From Rhodocyclus tenuis (lineage in GTDB: Bacteria > Pseudomonadota > Gammaproteobacteria > Burkholderiales > Rhodocyclaceae): a stretch of 64,000 nt of DNA. Each line of letters opens with the position of its first letter. The first letter of the stretch is position 1. The translations under genes and the position numbers were made by a program. The notes below the pieces were generated by a model. The model had not been told where the DNA came from and searched no databases. It worked only from the letters and a program-made list of their open reading frames with translations. The DNA lies in the NCBI RefSeq assembly GCF_014197755.1, contig NZ_JACIGE010000003.1:237130-301129 (forward strand), in the 5' to 3' direction. Positions 20,151-29,277 of the stretch are shown in pieces.

Positions 20151-21391
20151 GTCTGCTCATGGACGCGCTGAAAAAGGCGGAAGCGAGCAAGAGACAGGCA
20201 GATGCGCAAACGGCGCCGGGCCATCCGGCGGAGTTGACGCTGGAGCCGGTATCGTCACGTTCGGCAAAGACCAGCGCCCCCCCGGCCGCGGCTGCGGACG
20301 AGGCCGCTGAACGTGCCGCCGCGCGCCAACTGTTCGCCGCCAAGCAGCCAGCACCGACGCGCCAGCCGATCATTCTTTTCATCGGCTTTGCCATACTTGC
20401 CGCGCTGCTCATCACTGGCTACTTCTGGTGGCAGTTGCAAGCCGGCAAGCATTCGTCGCTTGCGCCCGCCGGCGTGACTGCCGCCCCGACCCCGGCGACA
20501 CTGCCGCCAGATGAATCCGGCGCCAGCGCCGGCAACGCCACCCCGACGCTTCCGGCAACGCCCCGCGACAGCGCGCAAGCAGGCGGCGCGGACAAGCCGC
20601 CACTGGCGGACAAAAGCGGCCCCGGCGAAGAAATGTCCGTTGGCGCAGCAAAGCCGGCCGCGGCAAACGCCGCCCTTGCGGCAGCTGCCGGTCTGGTCGC
20701 GGTCGACGCCGCGGCTGCTGACGCGCGCCCTGCCGCTCGCCGGTCCGCTTCGCGGCAGCCCGCCACGTCCACAGCCGCCGCGGGCGAGAGCGAGCAGCCG
20801 CTGCGCCTGAGCAGCAGCGGACCCAGAACGGACACGCTCCTGACGCGCGCTTATCTTGCCGTGCAGGAAGGCAGGACCGACGAGGCACAGCGCGACTATG
20901 AACTGGCGCTGCAGCGCGACCCGCGCAGCCTCGACGCCCTGCTCGGTCTGGCCCTTGTCGCCAGCCGGCAAGGACGCTACGCGCAAGCCGAGGCGCTCTA
21001 CCTGCGCGCGCTCGAAGCCAACCCGGCCGACCCGGACGCGCAGGCCGGACTGATCAATCTGCGTGCTCAGGGCGACCCGTTGCAGGCGGAAAGCCGCTTG
21101 AAGATACTGCTCTCCGGCCAGCCCGAATCCGCGGCGCTGAACTTCGCGCTCGGCAACGTGCTGTCGCGGCAAAGCCGCTGGGCCGAAGCGCAGCAGTCCT
21201 ATTTCCGGGCATGGACGGCGGCGCCCGATAACGCCGACATTGTCTACAACCTGGCGGTCAGCCTTGACCATCTGCGGCAAAGCAAGCTCGCCGCGCAGCA
21301 CTACCGCATGGCGCTCGACGCCAGTGCCCGACGCCCGGCGGCGTTCGACAGTGCCGCCGTACAACGCCGAATTGCCGAACTGCAGCCCTGA
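20147..21391 (+). CDS. TPR-repeat membrane protein of the pilus locus (MshN-like)
   Basis: 414 residues from a GTG that overlaps the secretin stop (GTGA). It opens MSLLMDALKKAE, a conserved N-terminal peptide of MshN/GspB-like proteins, has one TM helix at about 66-88, then a long Ala/Pro-rich linker to about residue 220, and about four TPR units in the last 180 residues (for example LLTRAYLAVQEGRTDEAQRD). Single-pass topology with a periplasmic TPR domain fits a scaffold linking inner-membrane parts to the secretin. Name by position and family. Confidence 0.82.
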   Translation: MSLLMDALKKAEASKRQADAQTAPGHPAELTLEPVSSRSAKTSAPPAAAADEAAERAAARQLFAAKQPAPTRQPIILFIGFAILAALLITGYFWWQLQAGKHSSLAPAGVTAAPTPATLPPDESGASAGNATPTLPATPRDSAQAGGADKPPLADKSGPGEEMSVGAAKPAAANAALAAAAGLVAVDAAAADARPAARRSASRQPATSTAAAGESEQPLRLSSSGPRTDTLLTRAYLAVQEGRTDEAQRDYELALQRDPRSLDALLGLALVASRQGRYAQAEALYLRALEANPADPDAQAGLINLRAQGDPLQAESRLKILLSGQPESAALNFALGNVLSRQSRWAEAQQSYFRAWTAAPDNADIVYNLAVSLDHLRQSKLAAQHYRMALDASARRPAAFDSAAVQRRIAELQP

Positions 21392-21459
21392 TCCCGGCAT
21401 GCCCAGGCGGCCCCAACGCTTTCCCCGTCAGCTCACGCACTGCCGATAATTCGTCCCCG

Positions 21460-23166
21460 ATGAACGCCCCGTCTTCGCAGCACCGCGCACTCGGCCAGAT
21501 TCTCATCGCTCAGGGTATCCTCAGCGAGGACCAGCTGCGCATCGCGCTGCTCGAGCAGATGAAGTCGAACCAGCCGGTCGGCAAGCTGCTCGTCTCGCTG
21601 GGTTTCGTCTCCGAAGCAACGCTGCGCGAGGCGCTGTCGGAAAGCCTCGGCAAGCAGAGCATCGACCTCGCGCACGCCATCGTCGACCCGGCCGGCCTCA
21701 AGCTCGTCCCGCGCGAACTGGCCAAGCGTCATCGCCTGCTACCGCTCGACTACGACACCCACAGCCAGCGCCTGACGCTGGCGCTGACCGACGTTAACGA
21801 CCTGGTCGCCCTTGACCGCGTGCGCGCGCAGGTGGGCGACGACATCGACATCGAGACGCTGCTTGCCAGCGACTCGGAAATCGACCGCGCCATCGACCAG
21901 TACTACGGCTACGAACTGTCGATCGACGGCATCCTGCACGAGATCGAAACCGGCGAAATCGACGTGCGCAGCCTGCAGGCCTCGACCGACGAATACAGCC
22001 AGCCGGTGGTACGACTGGTCGATTCGATCCTCACCGACGCCGTCAAGCGCGACGCTTCCGACATCCACTTCGAGCCGGAAGCGAGCTTCCTGCGCATCCG
22101 CTACCGTATCGACGGCATGCTGCGGCAGATCCGCGCCCTGCACAAATCCTACTGGCCGGCGATGGCGGTACGCATCAAGGTGCTGTCGGGGATGAACATC
22201 GCCGAAACGCGCGCGCCACAGGATGGTCGCATCTCGCTCAACATGAGCGGCCGGGCGATCGATTTCCGCGTTGCCGCGCAGCCGACGATTCACGGCGAGA
22301 ACGTCGTCCTGCGCATCCTCGACCGGCAGAAGGGTCTGGTGCCGCTCGAAGGCCTGGGGCTGGCGCCCGACCATCTCGACCAGCTCAAGCTGATGATCGC
22401 CCGCCCGGAAGGAATGGTCCTGTTTACCGGGCCGACTGGTAGCGGCAAGACGACGACGCTATATTCGATCCTCAATCACATCAACGCCGAGGGTCTGAAC
22501 ATCATGACCCTCGAAGACCCGGTCGAATACCCGATGGTGATGGTGCGGCAGACGTCGATCGCCGAATCGGCGAAACTCGACTTCGCCAACGGCATCCGCT
22601 CGATGATGCGCCAGGACCCGGACGTGATTCTGGTTGGCGAAGTGCGCGACTCGGCCACCGCCGAAATGGCGTTCCGCGCGGCGATGACCGGGCACCAGGT
22701 GTTCACCACGCTGCACACCAATTCGGCGATCGGCGCCATCCCGCGCCTGCTCGACATCGGCATCCTGCCCGACATCATGGCCGGCAACATCATCGGCATC
22801 GTCGCCCAGCGACTGGTGCGCAAGCTCTGCGTGCATTGCAAGACGCCGTATCAGGCCGAATCGTTCGAAATCCGTCTGCTCGGCATCGCTGGCGACGGCG
22901 AGCGGCCGGTGCTCTACCGTCCCTGCGGCTGCGAGCGCTGCGAGTTCCAGGGCTATCGCGGCCGTCTGGCGATCATGGAGCTGCTGCGCGTCAACGCCGA
23001 TCTCGACGAGATGATCGCGCGCCGCGCCACCGCGCGCGAACTGCGCCACATCGCCGACCGGCAGGGATTCCGTACGCTGGCCGAAGACGGCCTGCGCCGC
23101 GTGCTCGACGGCTCGACCTCGATCGAGGAACTTGGCCGCGTCATCGACCTCACCGACCGGATGTAA
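21460..23166 (+). CDS. mshE: Pilus extension ATPase, GspE/MshE family
   Basis: 568 residues. The N-terminal domain has two repeats of the MshEN type; the first, RALGQILIAQGILSEDQL, fits the RxLGxxL pattern that binds c-di-GMP in MshE. The ATPase domain carries Walker A GPTGSGKTTTL, an Asp box, the Walker B region DPDVILVGEVRD and the His box TLHTNSA. A four-cysteine zinc element follows (CVHC and CGCERC). Powers pilin polymerisation at the inner membrane. Followed five bases later by the platform protein gene. Confidence 0.95.
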   Translation: MNAPSSQHRALGQILIAQGILSEDQLRIALLEQMKSNQPVGKLLVSLGFVSEATLREALSESLGKQSIDLAHAIVDPAGLKLVPRELAKRHRLLPLDYDTHSQRLTLALTDVNDLVALDRVRAQVGDDIDIETLLASDSEIDRAIDQYYGYELSIDGILHEIETGEIDVRSLQASTDEYSQPVVRLVDSILTDAVKRDASDIHFEPEASFLRIRYRIDGMLRQIRALHKSYWPAMAVRIKVLSGMNIAETRAPQDGRISLNMSGRAIDFRVAAQPTIHGENVVLRILDRQKGLVPLEGLGLAPDHLDQLKLMIARPEGMVLFTGPTGSGKTTTLYSILNHINAEGLNIMTLEDPVEYPMVMVRQTSIAESAKLDFANGIRSMMRQDPDVILVGEVRDSATAEMAFRAAMTGHQVFTTLHTNSAIGAIPRLLDIGILPDIMAGNIIGIVAQRLVRKLCVHCKTPYQAESFEIRLLGIAGDGERPVLYRPCGCERCEFQGYRGRLAIMELLRVNADLDEMIARRATARELRHIADRQGFRTLAEDGLRRVLDGSTSIEELGRVIDLTDRM

Positions 23167-23171
23167 GGCCG

Positions 23172-24374
23172 ATGCCGCTGTTCAGCTATCGCGCGATCGA
23201 CGCCCGCGGCAAACGCGCCCTCGGGCGTATCGACGCGCTCAACCTGATCGACCTCGAAATGCGCCTGCGGCGCATGGAGCTCGACCTGATCGACGGCGAA
23301 CCAGTCAGCCATCGCGGCCTGTTCGGTGCCAAGCGCGTGCCACGACGCGAGCTGATCAACTTCTGCTTCCACCTCGAACAACTGGCGCGCGCCGGTGTGC
23401 CGATCCTCGAAGGACTCGGCGACCTGCGCGACAGCCTCGAAAACGCGCGTTTTCGCGAAGTCGTCGCCAACCTGATCGAGTCGATCGAGGGCGGGCAAAC
23501 ACTGTCGCAGGCAATGGCCGGGCAGGGCCGCGACTTCAACAAGGTGTTCGTCAGCCTGATCCGCGCCGGCGAGAGTTCGGGGCGACTGGCGGAGGTATTG
23601 CAGCGGCTGACCGAGTCGCTGAAGTGGGAGGACGAACTCGCCTCGCAGACGAAGAAGGTTCTGCTCTATCCGGCCTTCGTCGGCAGCATCGTCGTCGCCG
23701 CGACCTTCTTCCTGATGATCTACATGGTGCCGCAGCTCAAGATCTTCGTGAAGAACATGGGGCAGACGCTTCCCCTGCAGACGCAGGCGCTGTTCTTCGT
23801 CTCCGACCTGCTCGTTGCCTGGTGGTATCTCTTCCTGCTGGCGCCCGTCGCCGCCCTCTTTGCGCTGCGCTTCATGATCCTGCGCAACCCGCTGGCGCGC
23901 CTGCGCTACGATGCGTTCAAGCTGGGGCTGCCGCTGGTCGGCGGCATCCTGCGCAAGATCATCCTCTCGCGCTTCGCCAACACCTTCGCCCTGCTCTACG
24001 CCGCGGGTATCCCGATCCTCGAAGCGATCCGCACGACGCAGGGTGTCGTCGGCAATCTGGTCATCCGCCGCGGACTGGAGCGTGCCGAACAGCTGATCGG
24101 CGAGGGGCGCAACGTCACCGGCGCCTTTCACGCCGTCGGCCTGTTCCCGCCACTGGTGATCCGCATGCTGCGCGTCGGCGAGTCGACCGGCGCGCTCGAC
24201 GAGGCGCTCGCCAACGTCAGCTACTTCTACAACCGCGACGTGCGCGAATCTGTCGAGAAGGTGCAGCAGATCATTGAACCGCTGCTCACCGTACTGCTCG
24301 GCAGCCTGCTCGGCTGGATCATGCTTTCGGTGCTCGGACCGGTGTATGACGTGATCAGCCACATCAAGACGTAA
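23172..24374 (+). CDS. mshG: Pilus inner-membrane platform protein, GspF/MshG family
   Basis: 400 residues. The N-terminal PLFSYRAIDARGKR is the standard opening of PilC/GspF/MshG proteins. Two copies of the cytoplasmic T2SF domain (about residues 60-190 and 265-385) alternate with three TM helices; FCFHLEQLARAGVPILEGL and FANTFALLYAAGIPILEAI mark the two repeats. It is the rotor that the extension ATPase drives. Starts five bases after mshE and is followed by the next gene after three bases. Confidence 0.94.
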   Translation: MPLFSYRAIDARGKRALGRIDALNLIDLEMRLRRMELDLIDGEPVSHRGLFGAKRVPRRELINFCFHLEQLARAGVPILEGLGDLRDSLENARFREVVANLIESIEGGQTLSQAMAGQGRDFNKVFVSLIRAGESSGRLAEVLQRLTESLKWEDELASQTKKVLLYPAFVGSIVVAATFFLMIYMVPQLKIFVKNMGQTLPLQTQALFFVSDLLVAWWYLFLLAPVAALFALRFMILRNPLARLRYDAFKLGLPLVGGILRKIILSRFANTFALLYAAGIPILEAIRTTQGVVGNLVIRRGLERAEQLIGEGRNVTGAFHAVGLFPPLVIRMLRVGESTGALDEALANVSYFYNRDVRESVEKVQQIIEPLLTVLLGSLLGWIMLSVLGPVYDVISHIKT

Positions 24375-24377
24375 GCC

Positions 24378-25910
24378 ATGGCTAGCCGTCGCCTTCTCTA
24401 CCTCAACGCCTATCACCTGACTGCCTACCGCTGGCAGGCGGCCAAGCTTGACGAGGAAGAAAGCTTCGAGATCGGCGAACGCGGTGCAGCGCAGTTCGCC
24501 GCTTACCTCGCGCGCCACCCGCGCGACAGCTTCGCCCTGCTCGCCAACGTCGCCGAGGAGGGATTCCAGCTGGAAACCATCCCCTTCCTCAGCGGCGCAG
24601 ACCGCGCCACCGTCATCCGGCGCAAGCTCGGGCAACAGTTTTTCGGCAGCAGCCTGAGCACCGCCGTCTCGCTCGGACGCGAGCAGACCCGGCGACGCGA
24701 GGAGCGCCTGCTGCTCGCCGGGCTGACCAATCCGGGATTCTTCACGCCGTGGCTGGCAGCGCTGCAGCAAGCCGGTTGCGCCTTGTCGGGAATCTATACG
24801 CAGGCCTTGCTCGGCAGCACACTGTTGCGCCGCCTGCACGTCGACGAGGAACGCTGCCTGCTGCTGACGGTACAGGATCAGAGCATCCGGCAGAGTTACT
24901 TCGAGAAAGGCGAGCTGCGCTTTTCCCGCCAGGCTTCGCTGCCAGACAGCAGCATCAGCGGCATCGCGCAGGCGCTGGCCGGCGAAGCGAGAAAGCTGCA
25001 GCAGTACCTCACCAGCCAGCGGCTGGTCGCGCGCAACCAGCCGATCACTGCCTGCCTGCTGGCACACGCCAGTGCACACAAGACCATCGCCGCCAGCTGC
25101 GTCGATGGCGAAACATTGCGCTTCCGGCTGCTCGACCTTGCGGACGCGGCGCACCGCTGCGGCCTGAAAACCCCGCCTGCGGACTGCCGCTCGGAGACGC
25201 TGTTCCTGCACCTGCTCGCCGTTGCCCCGCCGAAGGCGCAGTTCGCTGACGACGACCAGCGCCACGCATTCCACCTGCAGCAGCTACGACGCGGCATCGT
25301 CGGCATTGGCGCGGTAACGCTGGCTGCCTGTCTGCTGTTTGCCGGCAAGCAACTGATCGACAGCGAACAGCGCCTGGCGCAAAAGGAAGAATTCAGCGCA
25401 GCAGCAGCGAGCGCCCGTCTGCGTTACGCCGACATCGTGCGTACCTTTCCGGCAATCCCCACCGACAACGAGACGCTGCGCCGCATCATCAACCGTTACG
25501 CCGAGATCGAAACGCACAGCAGCACACCGCAAACGTTTTACCGCCGCCTCAGTCACGCGCTCGACAGCGCGCCGCAGATTGAACTCGAAGCGATCGACTG
25601 GCAGGCGGCCAGCAGCAGCGGCGCACCGGCGACAAGCGGCAGCGGCGAAGGTCTGCTCGCCGGCGAGATCGACGGCGCCGTGCTGCGCGGTTTTCTGCGC
25701 CTCGATGCAGCAGCGCCGCCACGGCAGGTACTGGCAGCCTTCAATGCCTTTGTCGCCTCGCTGAAAGCCGATCCGCAATGGCGCGTCAGCGTCGTCCAGC
25801 AGCCCTTTGACGTCGAGTCAGGGAAGAGCTTGCGCGGCGGCGAGATACTTTTCGACAATGAAAAACCGCGCGCCTTCACCATCGCCATCGGACGGAGGGC
25901 TGAACGATGA
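24378..25910 (+). CDS. MSHA/PilM-PilN-like biogenesis protein (MshI position)
   Basis: 510 residues with no single strong motif. The first 300 residues are soluble and could be a degenerate actin-like (PilM/GspL-type) domain. One TM helix at about 310-330 (GIVGIGAVTLAACLLFAG) is followed by a coiled and then globular periplasmic part, as in PilN or GspL. Position after the platform gene and before a small PilO-like gene matches the alignment subcomplex of MSHA and type IV pili. Function is inferred mainly from context and topology. The next gene overlaps its stop by four bases. Confidence 0.65.
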   Translation: MASRRLLYLNAYHLTAYRWQAAKLDEEESFEIGERGAAQFAAYLARHPRDSFALLANVAEEGFQLETIPFLSGADRATVIRRKLGQQFFGSSLSTAVSLGREQTRRREERLLLAGLTNPGFFTPWLAALQQAGCALSGIYTQALLGSTLLRRLHVDEERCLLLTVQDQSIRQSYFEKGELRFSRQASLPDSSISGIAQALAGEARKLQQYLTSQRLVARNQPITACLLAHASAHKTIAASCVDGETLRFRLLDLADAAHRCGLKTPPADCRSETLFLHLLAVAPPKAQFADDDQRHAFHLQQLRRGIVGIGAVTLAACLLFAGKQLIDSEQRLAQKEEFSAAAASARLRYADIVRTFPAIPTDNETLRRIINRYAEIETHSSTPQTFYRRLSHALDSAPQIELEAIDWQAASSSGAPATSGSGEGLLAGEIDGAVLRGFLRLDAAAPPRQVLAAFNAFVASLKADPQWRVSVVQQPFDVESGKSLRGGEILFDNEKPRAFTIAIGRRAER

Positions 25911-26539
25911 AGTTCGCCTTGAGCGATCTGCGCGCAGTGCAGGGCAGCCTGCTGGCCAGCGTACTGATGATCGCCATCGGCGCGGCATGCGTCATCGGCG
26001 CACGCGACCGGGCAATGAATGCCGAACGCGACGAACGCGCCGCCGCCGCCGAACGCAGTTCCTTCGAGCAGAAGCTGCAGCGCGTCAGCGAGGAAGAAAA
26101 GGAGATCAAGCTCAAGTCCTCGCTGTTCGGCGAATTGCAGAGGCGCGGCGTCATCGGCGAAGAGCAGCGCCTCGAGTGGGTCGAACTGCTCCGCGACATT
26201 CGCGACACCCACCGCCTGATCGACCTGCAGTACGAAATCTCGCCGCAACGCCCGCTCGAGAGCGACAGCAGGAACGGCGACGCCAACAGTGCCGGCGATG
26301 CGGCGGGCTTCCGTTTCTACGTCAGCAGCATGAAGCTGCAGCTGAAACTCCTGCATGAGGAAGACCTGATCCGGCTGGTCGAAGAACTTCAGCAGCGGGC
26401 AAAAGCGCTGATCCAGGTGAAGAGTTGCGGAGTAACCCGCCTGCCGCGAAGTGGCATCGAGCGCGCGGGCAGCGCCGCCCAATTGCAGGCAGAATGCCAG
26501 ATCGACTGGATCACCGTTCGCACCAGTGCCACGCCCTGA
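25907..26539 (+). CDS. PilO/MshJ-like pilus assembly protein
   Basis: 210 residues: an N-terminal TM helix (about 13-33), a charged coiled-coil (about 40-75, ERSSFEQKLQRVSEEEKEI) and a small globular periplasmic domain. This layout is that of PilO, GspM and MshJ, which pair with PilN-type proteins to align the pump with the secretin. Overlaps the preceding gene by four bases. Sequence identity to named families is weak; the call rests on architecture and place. Confidence 0.65.
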   Translation: MKFALSDLRAVQGSLLASVLMIAIGAACVIGARDRAMNAERDERAAAAERSSFEQKLQRVSEEEKEIKLKSSLFGELQRRGVIGEEQRLEWVELLRDIRDTHRLIDLQYEISPQRPLESDSRNGDANSAGDAAGFRFYVSSMKLQLKLLHEEDLIRLVEELQQRAKALIQVKSCGVTRLPRSGIERAGSAAQLQAECQIDWITVRTSATP

Positions 26540-26547
26540 ACCGAGCC

Positions 26548-27075
26548 ATGAGCTTCGCCCCGCCCCGTCCTTCCACCAACGCCCAGCCTGCTGTACAGGC
26601 CGCGCTACGGCGCATTCTGTCCATTCTCGTCCGCGGCCGGCGGAGCTGGCTCGGACTGCTGTTGCTGTTTGCCGTTGGCTCGCCGGCGACCGCGACAGAG
26701 GAAAGCCTCGGCCGCCTGTTCTTCACCCCGGAGCGACGGCAGGCGCTTGACCGCCAGCGCGCCCTGCACCAGGAGGACCGGGCGCAGGCCAGCGAAGACG
26801 CGACGCTGACGATAAACGGCGTCGTCACGCGCAGCAGTGGCAAACGCACGGCCTGGATCAACGGCGTGCCGCAAAACGAGAACGACATCGACTCGGGGGT
26901 GGCCGTAACACCGCGCGCGCACGACCCCGCCAGTGTGGTCGTGCGCCCGGGAGAATCGCCCGCCACCCGCGCCAGAGTTGGCGAGACGATCAACCGCAGC
27001 ACCGGCGAAACACACAGCCTGCTCGACGACGGGCGGATCGTCGTCCATCGCCGCGGCGGCGACGAGCGCCGCTGA
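26548..27075 (+). CDS. Small exported protein of the pilus locus (MshK/PilP-like position)
   Basis: 175 residues. A hydrophobic segment at about 34-52 ending SPATA looks like a signal peptide or anchor with a long positively charged N-region. The mature part includes LTINGVVTRSSGKRTAWINGV, reminiscent of the small beta domain of PilP, GspC and MshK that contacts secretin N-domains. Starts nine bases after the PilO-like stop and ends nine bases before the PilX-like gene. The upstream frame is open, but 26548 gives the sensible start. Confidence 0.6.
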   Translation: MSFAPPRPSTNAQPAVQAALRRILSILVRGRRSWLGLLLLFAVGSPATATEESLGRLFFTPERRQALDRQRALHQEDRAQASEDATLTINGVVTRSSGKRTAWINGVPQNENDIDSGVAVTPRAHDPASVVVRPGESPATRARVGETINRSTGETHSLLDDGRIVVHRRGGDERR

Positions 27076-27083
27076 GGCGCGCC

Positions 27084-28283
27084 ATGGCCTGCCGCGTCGA
27101 GCACCGCCAGCATCCCGGCCGCCAGCGCGGTGCGGCACTGCTGATCGTTTTTCTCATCATCCTGCTGACCGGCATGAGCATGCTGTTCCAGCGCCTGAAC
27201 AGCGCGCCCAATGCAGCACGCGATCAACAGACCGCCGCCGCGCTCGCGCAAGCGCGTGACGCGCTGATCGGGTATGCGATCACCTACAGCGAAACTCATC
27301 CTGGACAACCGTTCGGCTTCCTTCCCTGTCCAGACACCAATAACGATGGCAGTGCAGACCCTGGTAGCTGCGGCAAGATGGACGAAAGTGTCGTCGGCCA
27401 TCTACCCTGGCGCACACTTGAACTGCCAGACCTTCGCGACGCTGACGGCGAGTGTCTGTGGTACGCCGTTTCGGGCAGCTTTAAAAACAATCCCAAACCG
27501 GACCTACTGAACTGGGACAGTGCGGGCAGCCTACGCATCGTTGATGCACAGAGTGGCACCGTGCTCGCCGCCGCTGACGATCTCGCAGGCAACGATGGAG
27601 GCGCGGCGGCGGTGATTTTTGCGCCGGGAGCACCGATCACCGGGCAAGCGCGACAAATCGGCGACCAGGCCTGCAGCGGCTCTATCGACAACGACTACTC
27701 TGCTTATGTCGATTCGGGCACCTTCCCCACCAACGGCGTCGCCACGGTCAAACAAGGCCGACGCGGCGACGTGGCGACAAACGACCAACTACTGTGGATC
27801 ACACCACGCGAGATATTCACGCGTATCAAACAGCGCGGAAACAATGACTTTGCCACACAAACGAACACGTTCTTGGGGCAAATCGCGGCCTGGCTTAAGA
27901 CTGCAAAGCTCCCCAATCCAACAGGCTCCGTAGCGCAGGGCGCAAAGCTGGTCGGTTACGTTCCCGCGAGCGGCAGCGCCCCGCTGCCACTTTTTGAAGA
28001 ATGGCAACGCAAGTGGAACGATCAGATCCGCTATCTAGTCTGCTCGCCACAGACCGAATGTATGCTCGTCAATGGTATGGCCTGCGGGGGCGCCTTGGTT
28101 TTCAGCGGCGAACGCAACGGTGGCGGGCCGCGTACTGCAGCACAGAAAGCCGATCTCTCGTCCTACTTTGAGGGCAGCGTTCTCGGCGCAATCACCTCTA
28201 ACTCAAACGTGCTTACAGGCGCGATGGCCTATAACAAACTGACGCCTACGGTCGATGTCGTACTTTGCATCAATCTCCCATAG
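27084..28283 (+). CDS. PilX-like minor pilin candidate with LPCPD ectodomain
   Basis: 399 residues. After a 16-residue basic leader comes a hydrophobic helix RGAALLIVFLIILLTGMSMLF, like PilX or GspK proteins that lack the FTLVE signature. The periplasmic part starts with DALIGYA, then FLPCPDTNNDG, a Cys pair and HLPWRTLEL. Several of these elements recur in the pilin encoded next (ALIGFA, LPRP, DG, a Cys pair, IPW), so the two ectodomains appear related. Six or more cysteines suggest disulfides. Likely a minor pilin or tip subunit; exact role unknown. Codon use looks less GC-biased than the assembly genes. Confidence 0.7.
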   Translation: MACRVEHRQHPGRQRGAALLIVFLIILLTGMSMLFQRLNSAPNAARDQQTAAALAQARDALIGYAITYSETHPGQPFGFLPCPDTNNDGSADPGSCGKMDESVVGHLPWRTLELPDLRDADGECLWYAVSGSFKNNPKPDLLNWDSAGSLRIVDAQSGTVLAAADDLAGNDGGAAAVIFAPGAPITGQARQIGDQACSGSIDNDYSAYVDSGTFPTNGVATVKQGRRGDVATNDQLLWITPREIFTRIKQRGNNDFATQTNTFLGQIAAWLKTAKLPNPTGSVAQGAKLVGYVPASGSAPLPLFEEWQRKWNDQIRYLVCSPQTECMLVNGMACGGALVFSGERNGGGPRTAAQKADLSSYFEGSVLGAITSNSNVLTGAMAYNKLTPTVDVVLCINLP

Positions 28284-28324
28284 CATTGCCGCACCGTCCG
28301 CTACTCTTTTTGCGTAATGATCTG

Positions 28325-28344
28325 AGTCCGTCTTGTCACGGACT
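28325..28344 (+). other. Hairpin upstream of the pilin gene
   Basis: Perfect 7-bp arms AGTCCGT and ACGGACT with a 6-base loop, in the 80-base gap before the pilin ATG. No T run follows. It could adjust relative expression of the two pilin-like genes, as processing hairpins do in pilin operons, but this is speculative. Confidence 0.35.
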
Positions 28345-28363
28345 TCACATACCCTCCTCCTTC

Positions 28364-29098
28364 ATGACACCAAAGCCCCAACGTGGCACTGCCGGTTTCA
28401 CTCTCGTTGAACTCGCCATCGTGCTGGTCATCGTCGGCCTGCTGCTCGGCGGCATGATGGTTTCGCTAAGCACGCTGCAGGAAAACCGAAACGACGCGGA
28501 GACTAAGAGGCAACTCGATGAAACAAGGGAGGCGTTGATTGGTTTTGCCGTTGCGAACGGCCGCTTGCCACGGCCAGCCGTCTCGGCGACTGACGGCACT
28601 GAACGCGGCTTATGCGCTAGTGATACCCAGTGCACAGGATTTATTCCCTGGCAGGTACTGGGAACACAGAGGGCCGACAGCCGGGGAAAGCTTATCCGTT
28701 ACAGTGTCAGCCCTGATTTCGCTAATGCCACTTTCAATCTGTCGAGCAAAGCCAGCAAAAAGGTTCAGACTCGAGACAATACCGGCACTAGCGTCTATCT
28801 CGTAGGGCAGGCAGCCGCATGCAACTCCACCGATCAAGCATGTTCAGCTGCCGTTGTCTTTTCGCACGGGAGCAAGAGATTCGGTACCAGTATCGACGGA
28901 ACAGCACTGTCAGGTGTCACTGCTAGCAACACGGATGAACAGGCAAACGATACGGGTTCGATCAACGGCACTCTGTTTATGGCACGCACGCCAACCGACA
29001 ACACGGAAGTGACGGGAGGAGAATTCGACGACATTCTCGTCTGGATACCTCCTTTCACCCTTTACAACCGCATGATCGCAGCCGGCCGCTTGCCCTGA
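28364..29098 (+). CDS. Type IV pilin-like protein (prepilin)
   Basis: 244 residues. ATG at 28364 gives a short leader ending AG, then the prepilin peptidase motif FTLVELAIVLVIVGLLLGG with the conserved Glu5. The ectodomain has REALIGFA, LPRP, a Cys pair within CASDTQC and FIPWQVLG, sharing the pattern seen in the preceding PilX-like protein. Length exceeds a typical major pilin, more like a minor or tip pilin. An in-frame upstream extension exists but would hide the leader peptide. It ends the rightward pilus block. Confidence 0.88.
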   Translation: MTPKPQRGTAGFTLVELAIVLVIVGLLLGGMMVSLSTLQENRNDAETKRQLDETREALIGFAVANGRLPRPAVSATDGTERGLCASDTQCTGFIPWQVLGTQRADSRGKLIRYSVSPDFANATFNLSSKASKKVQTRDNTGTSVYLVGQAAACNSTDQACSAAVVFSHGSKRFGTSIDGTALSGVTASNTDEQANDTGSINGTLFMARTPTDNTEVTGGEFDDILVWIPPFTLYNRMIAAGRLP

Positions 29099-29204
29099 CA
29101 CAGCCTGGAAGGCCGACGAATCGGAGGTCAACAGCGCACGCCGCCGCGGACTCCCGCTGAGCGCCGCGGCCTCCACGCCTCTTCCTCCGGCCATCCCGCC
29201 GCCA

Positions 29205-29233
29205 TTGACCGACCCCGGTCTTTGCGTTCAAAT
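29205..29233 (+). promoter_or_regulatory. Candidate sigma-70 promoter of the adenylate cyclase gene
   Basis: TTGACC (29205-29210) and TCAAAT (29228-29233) with a 17-base spacer, giving 5/6 and 4/6 consensus matches. Transcription would start near 29240, immediately before the CRP-type palindrome. Confidence 0.5.
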
Positions 29234-29245
29234 CGCCGCTTCTTC

Positions 29246-29261
29246 TGTGACATTTGTCACA
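29246..29261 (+). promoter_or_regulatory. Consensus CRP (cAMP receptor protein) binding site
   Basis: TGTGACATTTGTCACA matches TGTGA-N6-TCACA exactly, with 7-bp symmetric arms. Its right edge is 16 bases before the cyclase ATG and it lies just downstream of the candidate promoter, a place where bound CRP would normally repress. Confidence 0.75.
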
Positions 29262-29277
29262 TTTTTAGCGCCGCGAG

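Noticed and set aside
22953..25274. Long minus-strand open frame across mshE, mshG and the MshI-like gene
   Set aside because: It crosses three well-supported genes and is composed of Arg/Gln/Ala-rich sequence with no motif; it is a GC-codon shadow.
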